This document shows positions 59,806-64,000 of a stretch of DNA of 64,000 bases, one piece after another. Source of the stretch: Diplocloster modestus (GTDB lineage: Bacteria > Bacillota > Clostridia > Lachnospirales > Lachnospiraceae). A program made the position numbers and the translations under genes. Under the pieces are notes generated by a model, which searched no databases, was not told the DNA's origin, and saw only the letters and a program-made list of their open reading frames with translations. The DNA lies in NCBI RefSeq assembly GCF_019042245.1, contig NZ_JAHQCX010000024.1:1-64000 (forward strand), in the 5' to 3' direction. Within the stretch, counting starts at the first letter, position 1; every line of letters begins with the position of its first letter.

Positions 59806-60651
59806 CTATTCTTTTACCGCGCCGGAAGTGATACCATTTACAATGAATCTCTGTGCGAACACAAATATCAGGATCGTCGGTATCGAGATCAGTACCAATG
59901 CGGCATTATAGCGCCCAAGGCTCTGGGGAGACATCCCGTAGGCTCCTTTAAATGCGTTTACTGCTACCGTAGTGGTGTAAGCCTCATCCTTTGTGAGGAA
60001 CATAAGCGGAAAGAGGAAGTCCTGAAAGGACCACATGACCTGCAGTACCGCCAGATTCACGATTGCAGGCTTTGACAGCGGAAAATAAATGCTGAAAAAG
60101 GTCCGCCCTATGGATGCTCCGTCCACATTTGCAGATTCCATCAGATCCTCCGGAAGCCCATCAAAGAAATTCTTCATCATCAATACCCCGAACGGGATCG
60201 TAATCAGACATTCCGACAAGATTACCGCCGTATGGGTATTATACAAATGCGAGATCTTGTAGATGTAGAACAGCGGGATAATCAGGATCGGCCCGGAGAT
60301 TGCCAGGCACATGATAATCATATTATAGATTAATTTCCGGCCCGCGAACTCAATCTTGGAGAAGGCAAATCCCGCAAAAGAACAGATCGCAACCAGAAGG
60401 AAGCTGGCGCACACAGCATTGATAATAGAGTTGATAAAATATCGGTAAAAGGAAACACCATTCACCTTATTCGTCAGTACAAAGCTGTAATTGGCCAGAC
60501 CGTTTACCTTAAGGGAATCTTTCAACAGGGAATAGACCGGTACAGCCCAGATCAGGGTCATAAACGCCAAAAACAGGACCATGCCCACCCGGTTGCCTTT
60601 TGATATATTGAATAAATCGCCGCCTGCCGTTTTTTCTTTGCTCTTCTTCAT
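59806..60651 (-). CDS. Carbohydrate ABC permease (MalG type)
   Basis: Membrane subunit of 281 aa with six helices. The cytoplasmic EAA loop, which contacts the ATPase, reads LMESANVDGASIGRTFFSIYFPLSKP in family form, and the N-terminus is basic with MVLFLAFMTLIWAVPVYSLL. It is 5 nt after the first permease. No ATPase is encoded here, as usual for CUT1 importers that share MsmX-type ATPase. Confidence 0.92.
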   Translation of the reverse strand: MKKSKEKTAGGDLFNISKGNRVGMVLFLAFMTLIWAVPVYSLLKDSLKVNGLANYSFVLTNKVNGVSFYRYFINSIINAVCASFLLVAICSFAGFAFSKIEFAGRKLIYNMIIMCLAISGPILIIPLFYIYKISHLYNTHTAVILSECLITIPFGVLMMKNFFDGLPEDLMESANVDGASIGRTFFSIYFPLSKPAIVNLAVLQVMWSFQDFLFPLMFLTKDEAYTTTVAVNAFKGAYGMSPQSLGRYNAALVLISIPTILIFVFAQRFIVNGITSGAVKE

Positions 60652-60656
60652 CTGCC

Positions 60657-61553
60657 CTATCCTTCCTTTCCGGTAGCCTTAAGCTGTATAAAGGATATGA
60701 TAAACGCGATCACCAATACGATGACCGACGCTGCGCATACCAGCCCGATATTGGATCCTGCCGAGCGGGAAGCCCGGTATATATAGGTTCCTATGATCTC
60801 TGTGGTTCCCCCTGGTCCGCCGTCCGTCATCAGGAAAACCCGTTCCATTTCCCGGAAACCTCCCAGGAGCATCGACAGGATAATGGTCCTGTGGGTGTTT
60901 TTCAGCATAGGATAAATGACCAGCAAAAGCTGATGTCTCATCTTAGCCCCGTCCATGGTGGCCGCTTCCAGCACACTGTCACTGATCGTGGTCAAATCCG
61001 ACGTATAATACATAATCGGGATTCCGATCAGAAAAACAGAAACTGAACAAACCGACCAAATCGCCAGCCGCGGATCCGCAAGCCATCTCTGAGCCAGCGC
61101 CCCCAGCCCAGCCCCCCGCAGCAGCTGGTTTACGATTCCGTTCTTATATTCCAGCATGGAGCCAAACACCGCAGCCATAAGTGCGATCGGCAGCATCGAC
61201 GGTATAAAGAACAATGCGTGAAAGAATCTTTTTCCTTTCAGCTTAAAATTTAATATCACGGCTACCAGAAACCCCAGGGTTAACCCGCAGAAAATATTAG
61301 CAGCCGACAGCAGAAACGTGTTCAGAAGAGAACGCCAGAATCCTTTATCGACCATAATTGTTCTATAATTTGACAATCCCACGAATTCAGAATGTTTGAA
61401 CGAAATCGTCACATTCTGAAAACTGTTGGTTATCAAAAAGTAGAAACTATACCCCAGCAGACCGATAAAGATTACGATCAGCGGCATCAAGAACAGAAAT
61501 CCTGCCTTGTTATTTCTATGTACGATCCTTCCGGACCTGCTTTTTCCCGCCAT
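60657..61553 (-). CDS. Carbohydrate ABC permease (MalF type)
   Basis: Membrane subunit of 298 aa with six helices; FLFLMPLIVIFIGLLGYSFYF starts the first, and the EAA loop is EAATMDGAKMRHQLLLVIYPMLK. It pairs with the following MalG-type permease. GAGGTG precedes the ATG. It is separated from the binding-protein gene by a very strong hairpin that probably lowers expression relative to the receptor. Confidence 0.92.
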   Translation of the reverse strand: MAGKSRSGRIVHRNNKAGFLFLMPLIVIFIGLLGYSFYFLITNSFQNVTISFKHSEFVGLSNYRTIMVDKGFWRSLLNTFLLSAANIFCGLTLGFLVAVILNFKLKGKRFFHALFFIPSMLPIALMAAVFGSMLEYKNGIVNQLLRGAGLGALAQRWLADPRLAIWSVCSVSVFLIGIPIMYYTSDLTTISDSVLEAATMDGAKMRHQLLLVIYPMLKNTHRTIILSMLLGGFREMERVFLMTDGGPGGTTEIIGTYIYRASRSAGSNIGLVCAASVIVLVIAFIISFIQLKATGKEG

Positions 61554-61582
61554 CCGCCTATCACCTCATTTAGTTGGCCGTC

Positions 61583-61613
61583 CCCGCGGCTGCCTGGTAC
61601 CGGCAGCCGCGGG
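61583..61613 (-). terminator. Hairpin between binding protein and permease genes
   Basis: CCCGCGGCTGCC (61583-61594) and GGCAGCCGCGGG (61602-61613) form a perfect 12-bp GC-rich stem with a 7-nt loop and no T-run. Such structures usually protect the abundant receptor mRNA or attenuate downstream reading. Confidence 0.7.
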
Positions 61614-61664
61614 AAGGAACATATTCTATAAATATTTAAACCCTAAACATGAATCCTTAGACAA

Positions 61665-63044
61665 TCAATACTTCCCGCTGGTCCACTCTTTCTGAAGATC
61701 CTTGCATACATCCTCCGCAGACTTCGTACCGTTCATAACACTTTGTACGCCGGCTCCCTCTACGTCCGAATAACCGGATACATTATTTCTGTCCGCACTT
61801 GCGGTATTGATCAGATCCACGATGGTATTCCAGCCGTCTTTCGCGGCATCGGAGGCAAATAACGATTCATCAACCGTAAAATCTTTCTTTGCCGATGTTC
61901 CGGTCAGCTGTTTTCCAAAAATATCGGCTCCCGCTCCTACCGTTACATATGCTACGAATTTTGCAGCCGCTTCCTTTTTCTCCGAATAGTCTACTACGCC
62001 GATACCGGAATCAATATACGAACGAACCGTCGCTTTTCCGCCTTGCTCGGCAACCGGCAGTGCCATAGCCCCTACGTCTTCCAGGTCAATCCCATTCTTT
62101 TCCCTCAGTGACTTTGACAGCAGAGGTGCCTCCCAGGAACCCATGTAATACACAAGCGCATTCCCATTTGTGAATTCTTCTGTGGCGCTGGCGTAATCCA
62201 GATCCAGAATGTCGGCGGAGAATACTCCCTCGTCAAAATATTTCTTCAGGCCGTTCATAGCCTGAATGAATTCGGGGCTGTCTACGGGAGCGCTGTCATA
62301 TCTCCATTTATTATAATAATCGCCCTGCTGCCCTAAAACAGTCAGCATCATCTCATCCATTACCCAGGCATCCTTACCGGCGAATACTCCGGCCAGCTTA
62401 TCCGGATATTTTGCTTTTAATTTTTCGGCAACCGCTTTGTATTCTTGAAGCGTCGTCGGGACCTGGGCACCGATCTCATTCAGCAGCGCCACATTATAAA
62501 AGCCGATCATCGAGCCGGAATTCGTCAGAACCAGAAGTTTGGTCTTGCCGTCTGTCAGCTGATTGCCCTGTTCCAGGCATTTTTCTGAATATTTGGACTT
62601 CCAGTCATCCCCTGCGGCAGCCGGCATCAGCTCATCCAGATCTGCCAGGTAATCCTGGACCTCCTCGGCAAATGCGGAGGGCTGCACACCGATGATATCA
62701 ATATCCTCTTCCGTGCTCAGCGCCAGCGGAACCTTCTCCTGAAACGCCTTGCTTTCCATTACCGTCATGTTGATCTTGATATCCGGATTCTCCTTCTCAA
62801 ATGCCTTGATCGTCTCATCGATCTGGTCCGTGCTTGGGAACCAGGTCCAATAATTCAAAGTAACCGGTTCTTTGTCCTTCGTATCCACCTGATCTGTGGC
62901 GGCAGGCGCTGCGGTCTGCGTTTGGGCAGGCTTCTGTGTATCGTCCCCGCTCGTATTCTCCGCCTTCTTATTCCCGCATCCCGTCATTATCCCGGCAGCC
63001 ATGACCGCTGCTAAAAAAACCGCCAATACTTTTCTAATTTTCAT
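61665..63044 (-). CDS. Carbohydrate-binding lipoprotein of an ABC importer
   Basis: Extracellular sugar receptor of 459 aa. Signal peptide with lipobox MTGC (Cys near 24), an acidic/Thr-rich linker (about 28-60) and the SBP_bac_1 domain from VTLNYWTWFPSTDQID. The start is ATG 63044 with GAGAGGAAAA before it. First gene of the operon with two permeases and GH95, so the ligand is probably a fucosylated oligosaccharide. Strong promoter at 63214-63242. Confidence 0.92.
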   Translation of the reverse strand: MKIRKVLAVFLAAVMAAGIMTGCGNKKAENTSGDDTQKPAQTQTAAPAATDQVDTKDKEPVTLNYWTWFPSTDQIDETIKAFEKENPDIKINMTVMESKAFQEKVPLALSTEEDIDIIGVQPSAFAEEVQDYLADLDELMPAAAGDDWKSKYSEKCLEQGNQLTDGKTKLLVLTNSGSMIGFYNVALLNEIGAQVPTTLQEYKAVAEKLKAKYPDKLAGVFAGKDAWVMDEMMLTVLGQQGDYYNKWRYDSAPVDSPEFIQAMNGLKKYFDEGVFSADILDLDYASATEEFTNGNALVYYMGSWEAPLLSKSLREKNGIDLEDVGAMALPVAEQGGKATVRSYIDSGIGVVDYSEKKEAAAKFVAYVTVGAGADIFGKQLTGTSAKKDFTVDESLFASDAAKDGWNTIVDLINTASADRNNVSGYSDVEGAGVQSVMNGTKSAEDVCKDLQKEWTSGKY

Positions 63045-63146
63045 AATTTTTCCTCTCTTTCTTTGCAATGAAAACCACCTTTTAAGAACAAATCACCTTC
63101 AAGCCCATATGGGAAATTTCTCGCGCCGGGGACCAGAGGCAAAAGT

Positions 63147-63158
63147 TGAACCGGTTCA
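63147..63158. promoter_or_regulatory. LacI-type operator candidate
   Basis: TGAACCGGTTCA is a perfect 12-bp palindrome with the central CG typical of LacI/GalR operators. It lies about 50 nt downstream of the predicted transcription start of the sugar operon, a roadblock position. Confidence 0.6.
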
Positions 63159-63213
63159 TTTTTTTCGAATTCTACCTCTCTTATTTGATACGTCACGAAA
63201 CATTTCTACGTTT

Positions 63214-63242
63214 AATATATCAAATCCCACCATTCATGTCAA
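63214..63242 (-). promoter_or_regulatory. Promoter of the fucosyl-glycan ABC operon
   Basis: On the minus strand a perfect TTGACA (63237-63242) and TATATT (63214-63219) are 17 nt apart. The leader to the receptor start codon is about 160 nt. Confidence 0.8.
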
Positions 63243-63324
63243 TTGTTTTTATCTAATTTATATATTTTCTCTTAATTGTTTTACCTTTTTATAATCAATT
63301 TTCACAAAACCCGCAGAAAGCAGA

Positions 63325-63362
63325 AAGGCTGGCAGTCGGCAGTATTTTCAACACCCAGCCTT
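63325..63362 (-). terminator. Terminator of the lectin-domain gene
   Basis: AAGGCTGG (63325-63332) pairs with CCAGCCTT (63355-63362) around a 22-nt loop, about 90 nt after the stop. On the minus strand it is followed by TCTGCTTTCTG, only moderately T-rich. Confidence 0.5.
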
Positions 63363-63451
63363 CCCTTTTTCAAATTATTATTTTAAAAATCCGTTTCTAT
63401 AAGCAGTTATTACCACTTGTGAAGTGTGTTTGTCTACGGTTCAGCAAAACA

Positions 63452-64000
63452 CTAATTCGCAAATACCTGTACTTCGGCCAGGCTCAAATAGTTCTTGCCC
63501 AACAATTCTACCTTCACATATTTTCCAGCCACGTTCACCGGCAGCGATATACTGGGATTCGGATAATCTGTCTGTTCCTGACTCCAGACCATCTCCTGAT
63601 CCGCATTCAATATGGACACCCGATAATTGCTGAGACGGTTGGATGCGGTATCCGTCCTATTATAGATCACCACCTCGCTGAGGTTATAAGTATTACCCAG
63701 ATCCACCATCCACCAGGGCTGATTATTATTATCCGTATGGGTAACGGATCCGTTCCCGTATGCTCCGTCCGTATTGCCGTCCACCGCCCGCGCAGGACCG
63801 GCCCCATAAAGGGTACTGCTCTGTGTCGCTGTCTTATGCAGCGCCACGTTCTCACGAATCCCGTTTACCTTAACTTCCGCAAGGCTTAAATTATTTTTAC
63901 CGGTCAGCTGTATCTTCACATATCTCCCCAAAGCCCCCTGCGCATCCACCTTTACACTGGGCTGCGGACAGGTTGTCTGATGGCTGTTCCATACTGAGTT
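63452..64000 (-). CDS. F-type-lectin-like (FTP/F5-8C) domain protein, partial
   Basis: C-terminal part of a longer protein whose start lies beyond the right edge. Two similar lectin-like modules are visible: the end of one (NSVWNSHQTTCPQPSV...GRYVKIQLTGKNNLSLAEVKVNG) and a complete second (NVALHKTATQSSTLYGAG, RAVDGNTDGAYGNGSVTHT, PWWMVDLGNTYNLSEVVIYN, GKYVKVELLGKNYLSLAEVQVF). This pattern is that of fucolectin/tachylectin-4 modules, which often bind fucose. It probably belongs to a secreted or surface glycan-degrading enzyme that supplies the neighbouring fucosidase operon. Confidence 0.85.
   Translation of the reverse strand, partial: NSVWNSHQTTCPQPSVKVDAQGALGRYVKIQLTGKNNLSLAEVKVNGIRENVALHKTATQSSTLYGAGPARAVDGNTDGAYGNGSVTHTDNNNQPWWMVDLGNTYNLSEVVIYNRTDTASNRLSNYRVSILNADQEMVWSQEQTDYPNPSISLPVNVAGKYVKVELLGKNYLSLAEVQVFAN

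Overview
The window looks like chromosomal DNA of a gut-type member of the Lachnospiraceae (Clostridia, low/mid-GC Gram-positive). The support is the SCIFF peptide with its radical-SAM maturase beside secDF and recJ, a class A RNase P RNA, Gram-positive cell-wall enzymes (NlpC/P60, Amidase_3-SPOR, DacF-type carboxypeptidase), strong GGAGG ribosome binding sites with many GTG/TTG starts, BMP-type nucleoside transport, YesMN-type two-component systems and a fucosylated-glycan locus. Most genes lie on the minus strand. I see no tRNA, rRNA, transposase, phage gene or CRISPR array.

Layout. 0-9.9 kb holds an OmpR-type regulator, comEA, a YdcZ permease, a solute-binding protein, rnpB, recJ, secDF and scfBA. 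9.9-20.9 kb is a pyrimidine-nucleoside uptake and salvage region: BMP lipoprotein, ABC ATPase, two permeases, a small 2[4Fe-4S] ferredoxin and a YesMN sensor/regulator pair, then a separate overlapping trio of cytidine deaminase, FAD oxidoreductase and uridine phosphorylase. 21-27 kb holds a TIGR04086 membrane protein, a CNNM/CorC-type protein, a sigma-70-like protein without region 4, and a three-gene cluster of Tad/Flp-like proteins that lack their ATPase motifs, then an amidase. 27-35 kb holds a DedA protein, a lipid-modification/two-component operon (glycosyltransferase, DUF374, regulator, kinase) and an overlapping MFS / Cys-rich peptide / GNAT unit. 35-50 kb is metabolic and cell-envelope genes, including a rhodanese-Rrf2-TlpA operon with a clear operator on its promoter. 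50-56 kb is a lactose/cellobiose-family PTS with a GH1 enzyme and an iron-type alcohol dehydrogenase under a MerR-like promoter. 56-64 kb is a LacI regulator plus an ABC/GH95 fucosidase operon, with a truncated F-type-lectin-like protein running off the right edge.

The non-coding fraction is unusually rich in structure. (1) Four unrelated genes (recJ, the TIGR04086 gene, a glycosyltransferase, an isochorismatase-family hydrolase) share a similar 5' leader: CCATACCT/TATA, then a short hairpin, then GGAGG and the start codon. (2) A large palindromic element of about 230-300 bp occurs twice. (3) Another palindrome with roughly 88-bp arms has two competing partners for one arm. (4) Three copies of a short A/T-ended palindrome sit at operon ends. 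(5) There are several short tandem repeats upstream of genes.

The best candidates for something undescribed are the shared 5' leader element, the ATPase-less Tad-like three-gene cluster, the FAD oxidoreductase embedded in pyrimidine-nucleoside salvage, and the two families of large palindromes. Functions are inferred from remembered family features only; no database search was run.
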